This document shows positions 25,276 through 37,887 of a DNA stretch of 64,000 nt, piece by piece. The notes beneath the pieces are model-generated. The model did no database searches. It was not told the origin of the DNA and saw nothing but the letters and a program-made list of their open reading frames with translations. Position numbers and translations under genes: made by a program. The DNA lies in assembly GCA_001972305.1 (NCBI GenBank), contig BDDD01002948.1, forward strand, positions 80,969-144,968, given 5' to 3'. The DNA comes from Cephalotus follicularis (Eukaryota > Streptophyta > Magnoliopsida > Oxalidales > Cephalotaceae). Position 1 is the stretch's first letter. Each line of letters begins with the position of its first letter.

Positions 25276-27310
25276 TGTCACACCCATTCCCGACAACAAT
25301 CGATATCCTACCGAGAACGGGTATGACATGATTTTTATAAAACTCACTTTGAACATGAAATTTTTTTAAAACAATTTCATCAAAACATAAGTTAAGCTTC
25401 ATAAAGTTGAACTTTTCTAAAAACTTGAATATTTTTTCTAACTCTTAAATTTTTACGAAAATCAGGCATGTAGTTTCCGTTTATCGGACTATGCCCACTG
25501 TAAAGAAAAACGCATTTTTTATAGCCACACTCCCGAAGGAGGAATCAATTGGTTTTAAATGGGCTCAGCCCTCAACAAACCAGAATTTAAACCAATAACG
25601 TGCATGGGTTGGGCTCAGCCTTAACCATTTTATCAAAGCATGCAAAGTAAATCCATAGGGCTTGGCCCTTTAAAAGTAAAACCATCAGAGCAAACATTTA
25701 TATATAAAAACATAAGTAAATACGAAATTTAAATGTTGATGTGGTGATATTATGCATGTATTGAAATCCTGGTAGCATGCCTTGCCTTCGTGGTCCATCA
25801 TCTACCGAAAAATAAACTCAGCAATTGCTTACCATCTTGCCTTTATCTGGGAGGGGAAAGAAAAAGGAGAGGGTTAGTCCAAATGACTAAGTGAGTAGAA
25901 ACAATAAATACATCTCCCACAACTATATACCGAATAAAGAGAGAAATCATATAAACTCAAGGTAGAATGCACTGTAAATCTACAGCAAGAAATGAAATGA
26001 AGATCCAAAAGGATAGTCAAAATGAAAAAGAGATATCGAGATCACAAAGAGATATCGAGATCCTCGAAGTGTAAACGAAATCCACAATATAAATGAAGTC
26101 CACGATGTAAATGACAATCACAAATGTAAAACAACTCAGGAAAAGGGATCTCGATACTCAACAAATAGCTCCACAATATAAATATAAGTCAGGAATGAGA
26201 ACAAGATCCACAAAAGTAAACGAGAACCACAAAGTAAGTAGGATGCACAAAGGTATACAAAATCTAGAAAAGTGAACCTCAAGATTCATAAACGATATTA
26301 AGATCCACAAGCGATATAAAGATCTACAAAGGACATTGAGATTCACAGACGATATCAAGATCCCTTAACGAAATTCACAAATGAAGTCGAATATATGAAA
26401 GGAAATTCGATACTCAGCAAATGGGCTCCATAAAAGAAACACTCGAACTCAACAACAAAGTCCACTGAACGAATATCAAAGTCAAGACAGAAATCAAATC
26501 CATGAGAGTCACAATAAATCCAAGTATCTGAATATCAAACTCAAAGATACGATCATAAATCAAATATTAAACATCAAGAATGTAATATGTGCCCAAAGAC
26601 TCATAAACAACAAAATATAAAAGGATGTTGGTACCAATCATGTCACTGCCATATATCCACGCCAAATCACATGGCGTCATAACATAACCGCTGCAGCAAT
26701 AATATATGGCAATAGGCTACAGGATGTGATCATCATCCATCATACATCGGTGCAGAGTGCCTATGGTAAGCATAACATCCAAACCTCGCACGAGGGGCCG
26801 ACATATACCGCACGGACCCTAGCCCTCGCCGAGAAAACCCGCACGCACACTCAACCTCATCCGAGGGACCCGCGTGCAATATATATATCAACAGCCAAAT
26901 ACAGTCCAATAGGAGGGTAATGGAGCAGCTCTGCTGCACTCACACTCGGCATACCATCATAGACAATAGTATGCCGCAGATCCAGGTATGGAACCTGTGG
27001 GCAGTTTCCACATAACACACCATCATAGACCAATGGGCCTGCTAAGTAGAGTTGAGCGTCGAACATATACTGCTCCTTGGACAAGTAATATAATCCATAA
27101 TCCCGGTACCCGGCATCAGAATACAACATAGTAGAACCATATAACAAGTCACAATGTCACAAGTGTGAGAAGGTGACCAAGTCACCAAGAGCATCGAGCA
27201 CATACCCGCTCGAAATCACATCACAACAATGAATACGACAACAAAAGACAACCGGGATACAATTCCCAACCAAGATCACATATCACAGGAAAACAGGGCA
27301 CATATGAAGA
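25276..27310 (-). repeat. LTR A, 3' part
   Basis: Contains the LTR end, a pair of CCTTCGGGAGTGTG/GGGCTGAGCCC boxes near 25540-25670 (plus strand), the 19-bp periodic array at about 26030-26370, and a stretch at about 26780-27240 that is nearly the reverse complement of 61960-62430 in A2. No ORF in it is conserved in A2. Confidence 0.85.
26030..26370. repeat. 19-bp degenerate tandem array in LTR A
   Basis: Adjacent 19-mers share the pattern GATCCACAAGCGATATAAA, for example GATCTACAAAGGACATTGA and GATTCACAGACGATATCAA near 26300-26360, and AATCCACAATATAAATGAA and GTCCACGATGTAAATGACA near 26084-26121. The array is degenerate and locally breaks register. Confidence 0.75.
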
Positions 27311-27315
27311 CAACA

Positions 27316-29926
27316 TGTGGCGACCCGTCCCTCTGCGTAAGCACCCCGGATGACTCGCCCGGCAGGAAGGAGGAATTTCCCATCTCCTATAAGCCAAACA
27401 AACTGAAACTCACCGTTTAACTAAAGGGACCACAACAACCACACCACTTATCATACCTCAAGAACAAGGAAACAACACAAGGCCCAGGGCCGACGTCAAA
27501 ACACACTGCCGAGAAGAGCCACTCTCCTTCGCCAAGCACCCAATGAAAACACCAGGGCGCACATAGCAAAACACCTACAGGGACCTAACTGATCCGAGGT
27601 CAAGCAGTCAGCAAAACTATGGAAAACCTCCTACTCTCTTAACGTTGCATCGTATCTCCGAGGGCGAACCCCTGAGGAGAAACACTGGGGTTTCACAAAG
27701 GCCAAGGCTGAGGAGACTTACTCCTCTACCCCGGGGGTTAAAACCCCCAAACACTTATGTCGTCCCTGCACCCAACCATATAGCATATAACAACAGATGC
27801 ACAAGGGTTCAATCCCGGACAAGAATGCCGAGGACTCATAAATCCATAAATGTTATAAACATGTTACAAGAGAAGGTTTAAAAAACATGGACATTAACAA
27901 GTCTATACAAAACCCCATGAATGTCCCCAAATGCTTGAAGGTAGCCCATGGCCGAGGAGCCATCCTAAGGTGCGGCGTCAGTGTCTACCTCTTCAACACA
28001 CAATCCAAACTGTGGATCTCAAGAACCCTTCAGCCCTACTTCCTCTGCACACAAAACTGAGAGGGGATTAGTCCAACAGACTAGTGAGCAAGACCACGGA
28101 AAATCCAAGCAATCCACTACCACCGGGGCGCCAAGAAGCAAGGTAAACATATCCTGCCCCAACTGGGCCGAGGACACACCCCATCCGCTGCGCAACAAAA
28201 CAAGCAGAGGTGAATATGCACAAGGATATCAACAATAAAAAGGAAAACCGAGGAGATGTCAGAGCTACCAACTCAATGACTAACCTCAAGGAAAGAAGGA
28301 AATCAACAGGTTATATCAAATAAGCCAAAGATCCGAGGTTCAACAAAATGATCAAACTCCAAGAATTAACAGTTATCAGAGGACTACTGACACTGTGTCA
28401 ATCACAAGCACATTCCACACACGCACAGGCACACATCATACTCACACACTTCCATAGCCGGAACAACCTCGACAACATACATAACAACTTCATTGACTTC
28501 ATGGCTATAGGACTTTAAACATCCCTCATACACGCATGTAGATACCCACTCCAGAGCACCGCATGAAAATCGAAAGAAGGGATACACAAGCACTCCTTCC
28601 TATGCAATCACACGTTTGGCGCACTTCACTATATGAACATCGATCAAGGGGCTATGCAAGCATTCCCTCCTCGGCAATCATGAGCTCATCACTACACTAT
28701 ATGAACATCAATCTAGGAGCTACCTCGTCGGCAATCACACAGCGCTAGTCTCGTCGAAGGGGCCCGGGTATCACCGCTCGGCTCCACCCTTGCCGAGAAG
28801 TCAGAGGAGAACATTGACTGAGAGGTAAGTGTATGACCACTCAAACCATCTCTACCGGCAATCTCATTTCAGAGGACTCTATCATGACCAGAGCAAGGAA
28901 GTAGTGGATCCTCGGCTACACTCATACACAACATTCCATCATAGACCAACGAAATGAGTAGATCCGGGTATGGAACCAAGCGCAGTCACACTCAACAGTT
29001 CATTTTTGAAAATGGCACTGCTAAATGGAATCGAGATCGAGCGCCTACTCCTCTGCCCGCCATAACCAGTCTCATATAGATCCAAGGACCAGTAACCAGT
29101 ATCCATGGACAACAATACATGATATCAAGAAGGAAATGAAATACATGAACATGAAAATAGGAAACAACCAGTTCAACCCAACATTTAGTCCTCTGCCAAA
29201 GATAAAGTATTTCACAGGCAACAACATAAGACCATATGCAAAAGGAATCCCAGTCAAACGATATCAAGTAAAATAGGCATATTGAACAATAACTCTCAGT
29301 ATCAATTGATTGAATGAAAGAACAATCCCACTCACAGTATCAATTCCTCCCTCGGCTAGCTTCCCTGTTGCGCGGACTACGTGTCTGGATCTTCCTCTGC
29401 AAGACCAACACACAACAATGCTTAGCCACCATGAAAGAATTTCTCTGGGGTCATGCATGTACCACACATAACCATGAAAGTCGAAACGAAGCTCTTCCTT
29501 GGTCTCTCAGACAGATACTGCAACCACCAAGCCGCGCACGACACACAGAGAGGAGGACACTCACCTGCTAGACGCGTAGACGAGTGAAGGAAGTCCTAAC
29601 CTCAACTGGCGCTCAAGCTTCAGGGAAAAGAAGAACAAGAAGGAAAACAAAAGCTTTCCCTCTCTCTCTCAAAGCTCCTGCAGGCGTGAATGATGATGAG
29701 GGTGACTGATGGCCATCCTGCCAAAGTCAAACCAAAAGCCAAGCTTCCAAGACAAGCTTTGCACATATCCCCAAATCACACATCTCTTTACCTCTTCATC
29801 ACATATCAACTAAATCGATACCATTGAGCCTTCACCAGTCCAAGCCGACCACCACCAAGGAGAAAAAGAAAAATTTCCCCGAGCTCCAACCATTAATTAA
29901 CCCAAGAATTAATGCCAGTCATGACA
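27316..29926 (-). repeat. 3' LTR of B
   Basis: 2611 bp; reads on the minus strand from TGTCATGACTGGC (29926) to GGGTCGCCACA (27316). Carries the ~70-bp tandem units near 28560-28740. Short open frames inside it are not conserved. Confidence 0.9.
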
Positions 29927-29943
29927 TCCTCCCCTCCATAAGG
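29927..29943 (-). other. Polypurine tract of B
   Basis: The minus strand reads CCTTATGGAGGGGAGGA directly before the 3' LTR, the site where plus-strand DNA synthesis would start. Confidence 0.8.
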
Positions 29944-30327
29944 AAATTTTGTCCTCAAAATTGCAGCTCTGGTTCAGAGAACAAATCAGGGTAATGCTCC
30001 CTCATCTGGTCCTCACGTTCCCAGGTAGCTTCCTCAGCTACGTGGTTTCTCCATAAGATCTTCACCAATGGGATGGTCTTGTTCCACAGCACTTGTTCTC
30101 AACTGTCCAAGATTTGCTCTCGGGCTTTTTCATAAGCCAACACTGGCAAGTCCTTCTCGGACAATGCCACTGGCTCAGCCAACACATGGGAAGGATCAGC
30201 AATGTATTTCCTCAGCATCGATACGTGAAAAACATCATGCACTTTGGCCATCTCCTCTGGCAAAGCCAAATGATAAGCCACTGGTCCAATCCTTTGTACA
30301 ACTTCAAAGGGCCCTATGTACCTGGGG
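29944..30327 (-). pseudogene. Integrase C-terminus and chromodomain of B
   Basis: Continues the integrase after the Athila F insertion: PRYIGPFEVVQRIGPVAYHL, then KVHDVFHVSMLRKYIADPSH, then the chromodomain tail IPLVKILWRNHVAEEATWE and MREHYPDLF. The chromodomain directs chromoviruses to modified chromatin. A stop lies just before the chromodomain core (EQILDS then TGA). The frame ends at the TGA before the FRGQNF-like tail typical of this clade. Confidence 0.88.
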
Positions 30328-30332
30328 CTAAG

Positions 30333-30471
30333 TGTTCACGCAAAAAGAATGTTTTAAATTTTATAGCCGCAAGTGCACGGATCATGCAGTAACGGGTCGA
30401 ACGCAGGGAAACGTAAACTAGTTGTAATTTATCCAACCTAGGCGAAGTATACCAAATTTGAGATAAACTAT
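30333..30471 (-). repeat. Terminal 139 bp of the 3' LTR of F
   Basis: Reverse complement of about 603-740 in Athila H. It joins the integrase directly at about 30472. Confidence 0.9.
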
Positions 30472-31215
30472 GGTGTGGTGAGCTTGTGAGTGATCCCATA
30501 TCTTTTCATAAGTGCTTCAAAAGAACGATTGCAAAAATGAGTACCTCTATCACTGATAATGGCACGTTGGGTGCCAAAACGAGAAAAAAATATGTCCCTT
30601 GAGAAATTTAACAACAACGGAATTGTCATTGGTTTGACAAGGAATCGCCTCAACCCACTTTGAAACATAATCAGCAGCTAGAAGGATGTATAAGTTCCCA
30701 AATGAATTTGGAAACGGACCCATAAAATCAATACCCCAAACATCAAAGATCTTGACCGTCAAAATCGGTGTCAAAGGCATCATATTTCTTTTCGTCACAC
30801 TGCCTAAAGCTTGACACGAAGCACAAGCCTTACAGTACTGAAATGCATCTTTAAAAATAGTCGGCCAATAAAAACCACATTGTAAAACCTTAGCCGCTGT
30901 CTTGGTCGGGCCGAAATGACCACCACATGCTTGATCATGACAAAAAGATAGAACCGAGTGATGCTCATGATCAGGAACACATGGTCGCAAAATTAAGTCC
31001 GGGCATGCTTTGAAAAGATAAGGATCATCCCAATAAAAATGCTTTGCTTGCGACAGAAACGTATGCCTAACTTGAGCGGACCAATCCGAGGGTACACTTC
31101 CCGTAACGAGATAATTCACTATGTCTGCATACCATGGCTCGCTCTCAACACGCATAATTTGCTCATCAGGAAAACTCTCATTAATCAGACCACCGGATAA
31201 GACGTGCTTTTGCAT
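30472..31215 (-). pseudogene. Athila F integrase, C-terminal half missing
   Basis: HHCC finger complete ([24 protein letters not shown]), then [15 protein letters not shown] and, after a frameshift near 30600, [12 protein letters not shown]. It stops at RYGITHKL, where the 3' LTR fragment takes over, so the last catalytic residue region and C-terminus are lost. Confidence 0.88.
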
Positions 31216-33419
31216 CCTTTTTACTCATGAGATGTCGAATCGCAGCATGATCGGTATACACAATAACATGTGATCCTAAAAGATATGAACGAAATTTCTC
31301 TAGAGCAAAGACCACAACTAAGAATTCCTTCTCAGTGGTCGTGTAATTCAATTGCGCATCGGAAAGGGTCCTACTAGCATAATAAATGATGTGAGGTAGT
31401 TTATTCATTCTTTGTCCGAGAACAGCTTCAATTGCACTATCGGAAGCGTCGCACATGATCTCAAAAGGTTCAGTCCAAATGGGTGCCTGAATGATAGGAG
31501 CGGAAGTGAGCTCCTTCTTTAAGCGGTCAAATGCTACAAGGCACTCATCAGAGAAAACAAAATCTTTATCCTTATCTAAGAGCGAAGTCAAGGGGTGTGC
31601 TACCTTACTAAAATCCTTGATGAACCTTCGATAAAAACCAGCATGTCCGAGGAATGCTCGGATATCTTTCACATTACGTGGTGGAGGTAAATGCTTGATG
31701 ACTTCAATTTTTGCTTTATCTACTTGAATTCCCTCTTTTGACACTACATGTCCAAGAACGATCCCCTTCTTCACCATAAAATTGCACTTTTCCCAATTAA
31801 GCACTAAATTCTTCTCTCGACTTCTTTCGAGGACTAACTTTAGGTGATGAAGGCATTCAGAAAATGAGGAACCATGCACAGAAAAGTCATCCATGAATAC
31901 TTCAAGAAAATCTTCCACCATGTCAGAGAAAATACTCATCATGCACCTTTGGAAGGTGGCGGGAGCATTGCAAAGACCAAACGGCATGCGTCGGTAAGTA
32001 AATGTTCCGAAAGGGCATGTGAATGTGGTTTTCTCTTGGTCTTGTGGAGCAATGGGAATTTGATTGTATCCGGAGTACCCATCAAGAAAACAATAATACT
32101 CATGACCAGCCAACCTATCTAGCATTTGATCGATAAACGGAAGTGGAAAATGATCCTTCCAGGTTGCTGTATTTAACTTTCGGTAATCAATGCACACCCT
32201 CCATCCGGTTTGGATTTTCGTAGGAAGTAAATCATCGGTGGAGGATTGCACTACCGTTACTCTGGATTTCTTTGGAACGAAGTGGACTGGACTCACCCAT
32301 TGACTATCCGAAATGGGGTAGATGACCCCATTGTCCAGCCACTTCAAGATTTCTTTTTGTATGGCTTCTTTCATCAAGGGATTTGCTCGTCGCTGAGGTT
32401 CTCTCTAAGGTTTGGATCCTTCAATGAGATTTATGTGATGCTCGCAAATAGAAGGGCTAATTCCTTTGATGTCAGCCATCGTCCAACCAATTGCCTCTTT
32501 ATTTTCTTTGACTAGGTCAGTAACCTCCTCTTCTTGACTTGGAGTAAGCTCAGATGAAATGATAACAGGAAGAGTTTGATTATCACCTAGAAACGAGTAT
32601 TTCAATGTAGAGGGCAATTCTTTGAGTTCTAGTTTCGGAGGCTCCTCAATTGATGGTTTAGTTAAGGATGTGGACAAGGGGCCCACTGGCTCTAATGGCT
32701 GGATACTAAACACATCAACGAAATCATCTCCATCGACATCCTCTAAATCCCGCATGCAATCATTAAAATTTCCATCAAAATCAATGTCGAAGTATGTCTC
32801 AATATAATCGAGAAATGCATGGATTGCATTCAATTCATCAAAATCAGCGGAATGCTTACCCAATCGGAAAACATTAAAATCCACGGACGTATTTCCGAAG
32901 CTTAATCTCATCAGACCATTTCGGCAATTGATTAACGCATTTCTTGTAGCGAGGAAGGATAACCGGAATTTGATCATTTAAGTTTGCAACAGGCTGGGTG
33001 TCTAGGACGACAAAGTCAAAAGGAAAGAAAAACTCTCCAACCTTTATCAACACATCCTCAATTTTTCCTCGTGGCACCTTCACAGACCTATCCGCAAATT
33101 GCAATGTCATCGTTGTTGGTCTTAATTCTCCTAATCCAAGCTTCTCATAAACCGATGATGGCAACAAGTTCACACTTCCTCCTAAATCAAGCAAGGCATG
33201 CTCAATTTTCGTGTTTCCAATAACACAAGAGATTGTTGGGCAGCCAGGATCTTTATACTTTCGCATCGTGGGTTACGGAAATAAAGCACTAATGTTGGCT
33301 GCCAAGAAAGCCTTTTTCGGAGTCTGCAGGATCCTCTTTTTCGTGAATAAGTCTTTAAAGACTTTTGCGTAAGAGGGCACCTGTTCAATGGCTTCAAGCA
33401 ATGCAATATTGATTTGCAC
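31181..33419 (-). pseudogene. pol: Athila F pol: protease, RT, RNase H
   Basis: Protease near 33170 reads LDLGGSVNLLPS (H has LDLGAS), then a frameshift near 32950. RT with VCIDYRKLN and FMDDF near 31890 lies in a 398-codon frame ending 31181; a TAG near 32405 cuts it from the upstream part. RNase H begins [14 protein letters not shown] near 31450. About 107 bp that H has between ARLIQW and GLINES are deleted at about 31197-31200, which shifts the frame and removes the RNase H end. Confidence 0.85.
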
Positions 33420-34314
33420 TTACTTGAATGTTTTGATGATCTTCTCCATTGTTGGGGCTTTCTTGCTTTGCAATCTTTTTGGAAAGGGAGCTGGTGGGTC
33501 AAATGAACACCTTGGCGCCTCGACCGGTTCTTTCTTCTTTTCGTCCTCGTTTTCCTTCCTCAATTCATCGTGCGCATTCAATTGCATTGGTTTCACGAAT
33601 GGGTCAGCCAATGGTTCTTGAAAATTTTCTTGCGCCAATGATTCATCCATTCGCTCGCTCGCGTTCTCCGTCTGACCCGCTGGATGGTATTCATTTCCAC
33701 TCCTTAGGGCAAAAACTTGTTTTGATGGACTCGAGGAGGAAGCTAAATTTTGCGGATTTACAGGTTGTTGGATTTGAGAGGAATGGTTTAAGGTAGTCCT
33801 AGGATTCGGGTCGGGTTGTGAGGACATTTTTCCTTTTTCTCTTTCGTGCAGAGCTGATGCTAGTTGTGAAATTTGTTTCTCCATGTTATGTTGACTAGTC
33901 ATCATGGTGTTCATGAGAAGTTCTACGCTCTTTTCTAACGACGAAATCATAGATGTATCATCCCTTTGGTTTGGCAAACCCGATGTTTGTTGATTTGAAA
34001 ATTGGTTTTGTGGTGGGTAGGATGGTCGAACAGTGTTCGAATTTTGGGAGAACCTTGGAAATGTCTGCTGCGGTGCAGACTGGCTAGGGAAGCTCGAAGG
34101 TTGTCCCGAAAAGTGTGGAGGTGGGGCACCAATGCTAGAAGGCTGCCCTGAAAAATTCGATTGTCCTCGCATGTTTTGCCCTTGACTCCATGAGCAGGTT
34201 GGATGATTACGCCAACCCGGATTGTAAGTGTTACTATACGGATTGTATTGGTTCATAGCAGATACATTCTCATGAGTATATTGGCTGTCAATATAGTTTT
34301 GGCATTCTTCAAAA
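33420..34314 (-). pseudogene. gag: Athila F gag, 5' truncated
   Basis: Starts in the middle of the zinc knuckle (FEECQNYIDSQY), fused to LTR sequence, and continues through the Gln/Pro/Ser-rich linker. It keeps the ~109-codon stretch that H has lost, including SLEKSVELLMNTMM and QISQLASALHERE. A frameshift near 33420 leads on to protease. Confidence 0.85.
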
Positions 34315-34711
34315 TCGATGTCTTCTTGTAAAAATCGCATTTTGCTGAGATGCGCTTGAAAGATGTCGACCCTTTATATGAAAGACGTCGATCCCTTTTG
34401 GTCCAAAAGTTACAGGCCGAATTTGCACAAAGACGTCGATCCCTATGATGAAAGACGTCGATCCCTTGTTCATAGCTCTTTGTATTGCCCAGAAAAGACG
34501 TTGACTTCTAACAAAAGACGTCGATGTGTTTGTGTAAACCCAGCAAAGACATCGATGTTTATTATAGACATCGACGCGTTTACTCTGTTTTCTGCCGAAT
34601 TTGTCCATTCTTCAATCTTTACACTTTCAAGCTCCAATTTGCACTTTTGGGTAGTATTCTTGCACTTTGGTCTTTTTGCACTTGTACCTGAGGAAGACCT
34701 TATGCTAAACA
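34315..34711 (-). repeat. First ~397 bp of the 5' LTR of F
   Basis: Begins TGTTTAGC at 34711. The inner part, 34360-34570, contains about eight copies of a short box such as AAAGACGTCGATCC or AAAGACATCGATG (plus strand). The junction with gag lies next to one of these boxes. Confidence 0.85.
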
Positions 34712-34716
34712 CTAAG

Positions 34717-37700
34717 CTTCCCACGTTTTCCAAAACGAACCATCCCCGTAAAAGGTGATTCCCTGAGGAAGACCTTATCACCTACAGAGAACTCCAAGTC
34801 CTTACGGCGCTTGTCTGCGTAGCTCTTTTGCCTACTCTGGGCCGTACGGAGAGGATCTCGGATCACCTTCACCTTCTCTGCTGCGTCCTGTACCAACTCT
34901 GGTCCTAATAACTGGTGTTCTCCCACCTCAATCAAACACGAAGGAGTTCGGCAGCGTCTGTCGTACAAGGCTTCGTAAGGAGCCATTCCAATGCTCTCCT
35001 GATAACTGTTGTTGTAGGCCAACTCTATCAAAGTCAAATGGTCATCTCAGCTTCCTCGGAATTCCATGACACAGGCTCTCAACATGTCCTCAACAATCTT
35101 GATAGCATGCTCAGACTGCCCATCGGTCTGAGGATGGTACGCCGTACTGAGTCACAACTCCGTACCCAACGTCCTCTGCAAGCTCTGCCAAAATCTCGAT
35201 GTGAACCTCAGGTCTCAATCTGAAACAATGTTGTTGGGGGTACCTTGTAACCTGATCACACCATCCACGTACAATCGAGCTAACCTGTCCAAACCAAAGT
35301 CCTTCCTTATAGGTATGAAGTGAGCAGACTTCATCAAACGATCAATAATCACCCATATCGCATCGTGCTTACTCCTCGTCCGAGGAAAATCGGGGACAAA
35401 GTCCATCAGTATGTCGTCCCATTTCCATAGTGGAATAGGAAGCGGTTGGAGAAGATCTGAAGGCTTCTGTCGCTTAGCCTTCACCTGTTGACATGTCAAG
35501 CATCTTGCCACAAACTTGGCGATCTCACGCTTCATGCCTCGCCACCAAAAAGACTGTCATAGGTCACGATACATCTTGGTACTATGCATTGACCACAGAG
35601 AACAATGAGCTTCTTCCAGGATCTCTTGTTTAATCGTCTCAACATGTGGAACACGTATCCTCTTTCCAAACATCAGAGCACCATCACCTCGGATGTGGAA
35701 GTCAGTCTGAAACCCTCTCCGACTTGCTTCATCAGCTTGGCCAACCTCCAATCCTTCCCTTGTGCTCCTCAGATATGCTCATCCCAAACAGAGACCTCAC
35801 TCGCAGAGAAGCCAACATCGCTCCACTGTCCTAGGCAGACAGCTCTGCCCTCGACGATCTCAACTGTTCCAACATCGGCAAGTACACCAACCTCACATGA
35901 ACCAAGGAAACTGAGGACTTCCTACTCAAAGCATCAGCCACCACGTTGGCCTTGCCAGGATCATACTCGATGGTACAATCGTAATCCTTGATGAGCTCGA
36001 TCCATCTCCTTTGCCTCATGTTCAAATGTGGTTGAGAAGACAAATACCTCAAACTCTGGTGGTCTGTAAAGATATGGCAGACTTCACCATACAGATAATG
36101 ACGCCATATCTTCAAAGCAAACACCACCGCAGCTAACTCAAAGTCATGCGTAGGGTCATTGAGCTCATGAACCTTCGACTGCCGAGAAACATAGGCAATA
36201 ACCTTCCCTTCTTGCATCAACACACAACCCAAACCATGAATGGAAGCATCATTGTAAACCACAAAACTGATCCCTGGAGAAGGAAGAGTCAACACCGGAG
36301 CTGACGTTAACCTATCATTCAGCGTTTGGAAGCTCTTTTCACAGTCCTCTGACCAAACGAACTTCACATCCTTCCTTGTCAACTTCGACAGAGGAGCCTC
36401 TATTGCCGAGAATCCATCCACGAACCTTCGGTAATATCCAGAAGGTCCAAGGAAACTGCGCTCCTCGGGTACGCTCTGGGGTCTTTCCCAGGCCAACACG
36501 GCTTCTACCTTCCTTGGGTCTACCTCAACACCTCGGCCTGAGATCACATGGTCCAAGAACACAACTTTGTCTAACCAAAATTCACACTTACTGAGCTTAT
36601 CATACAACTCATGGTTTCTCAAGGTCTGCAACACGATCCTCAGGTGTTCCTCGTCCTCGGCCATACTCCGCGAGTATACCATCACGTCGTCTACGAACAC
36701 CACCACAAAGGCATCCAAGAATGGTTGGAATACTAGATTCATCAAATCCATGAAAGCGGCCGGTGCATTGGTTAAACCAAATGGCATAACTGAGAACTCA
36801 TAGAGACCATAACGAGATCTAAAGGCTGTCTTCAGAACATCTTCTTCTTTTACCTTCAACTGGTGATATCCGGACCGAAGATCTATCTTAGAGAACACAC
36901 AGGAACCTCGTAACTGATCAAACAAATCATCAATCCTTGGTAGCAGGTACCTATTACGCACAGTAACCTTGTTAAGTTGCCTATAGTCGATAAACAGGCG
37001 CATAGCTCCATCCTTCTTCTTCACAAACAGGACCGGAGAACCCATGGTGAACTACTAGGATGAATAAATCCTTTGTCCAACAAGTCTTCTAACTGTGCCT
37101 TTAGCTCTTTCAACTCTACAGGTGCCATACGATAAGGAGCAAGGGATACAGGGGCCACACCAGGGATCAACTCGATCTCAAAGTCTAGTTCCCTGTCCGG
37201 AGGAGGACCTGGTAACTCATCGGGGAAGACATCGGGAAACTCACAAACCACCGGTATGTCTCCAACCTCTGGCCTAGACATCCGAGTATCCAGCACCTGA
37301 GCTAGAAATCGTTGCGCACCCTTACCCAAAGCCTTACGTGCAACCATAGCCGAGATCAACTTCAGAGGTGCCAAGGACTGCTCGCAGATTAGCTCCATGC
37401 CAGATTCGTCAGGCAGATCAAAGGAAACAACCTTACGCGAACAATCGACCACTGCTCGGTGCCTTACCAGCCAATCCATGCCCAGGATGGCATGAAAGTC
37501 TTCAATCTTAAAGGGTATGAGGTCGGCTAGAAAACTCCTTTCCTTTATTACCACATCACAACCCCTGTAGATTCGCTCTACACGATAACTCTGGCCCGTA
37601 CGAACAGATAAAACGATCTCTTCATCCAAGGAACTCAACTCAGCACATGCAGGTATGCAGAATACATGGGCAACAAAAGATGAAGAGGCTCCCGTGTCAA

Positions 37701-37851
37701 ACAAAACCGTGGCATCTCTGCCAAAGATAAGAGCCTTACCTATAGCCACGTCCGTGGATCCGAGAGTATATTCTCTGTTCAGAGCATAAAGTCTAGCTGT
37801 TGCTGTTGGTCTACCCTGTTGACGACTTCCACTATCCTTGGATGACCCCAC
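34717..37851 (-). pseudogene. pol: B pol: protease, RT, RNase H, integrase
   Basis: Protease: LFDTGASSSFVAHVF near 37700 (catalytic DTGA intact) and AILGMDWLVRH near 37480. A frameshift near 37043 joins RT, which has [22 protein letters not shown] near 36680 and a long open frame (35831-37045) through RNase H ([15 protein letters not shown]) to [14 protein letters not shown]. Integrase: CLTCQQVKAKRQKP, then MDFVPDFPRTR, DRLMKSAHFIP and SLIELAYNNSY-like text with stops near 35550, 35215 and 35040; FGKRGKLS ends at the CTTAG target of F and resumes at 30327. Confidence 0.9.
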
Positions 37852-37887
37852 TTGCGAAGCCGTTGATCCACCTTTGGATCCCGCAGG

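Larger units (their letters stand above)
30333..34711 (-). mobile_element. Athila F with a split LTR, inserted in B integrase
   Basis: The minus strand begins TGTTTAGC (34711) and ends CGTGAACA (30333), and CTAAG flanks it at 30328-30332 and 34712-34716. Between these ends are only the first ~397 bp of the 5' LTR, gag from its zinc knuckle on, protease, RT, RNase H, half an integrase, and the last ~139 bp of the 3' LTR. Primer site, gag N-terminus, integrase C-terminus and PPT are gone. It belongs to the same family as H. Confidence 0.93.
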
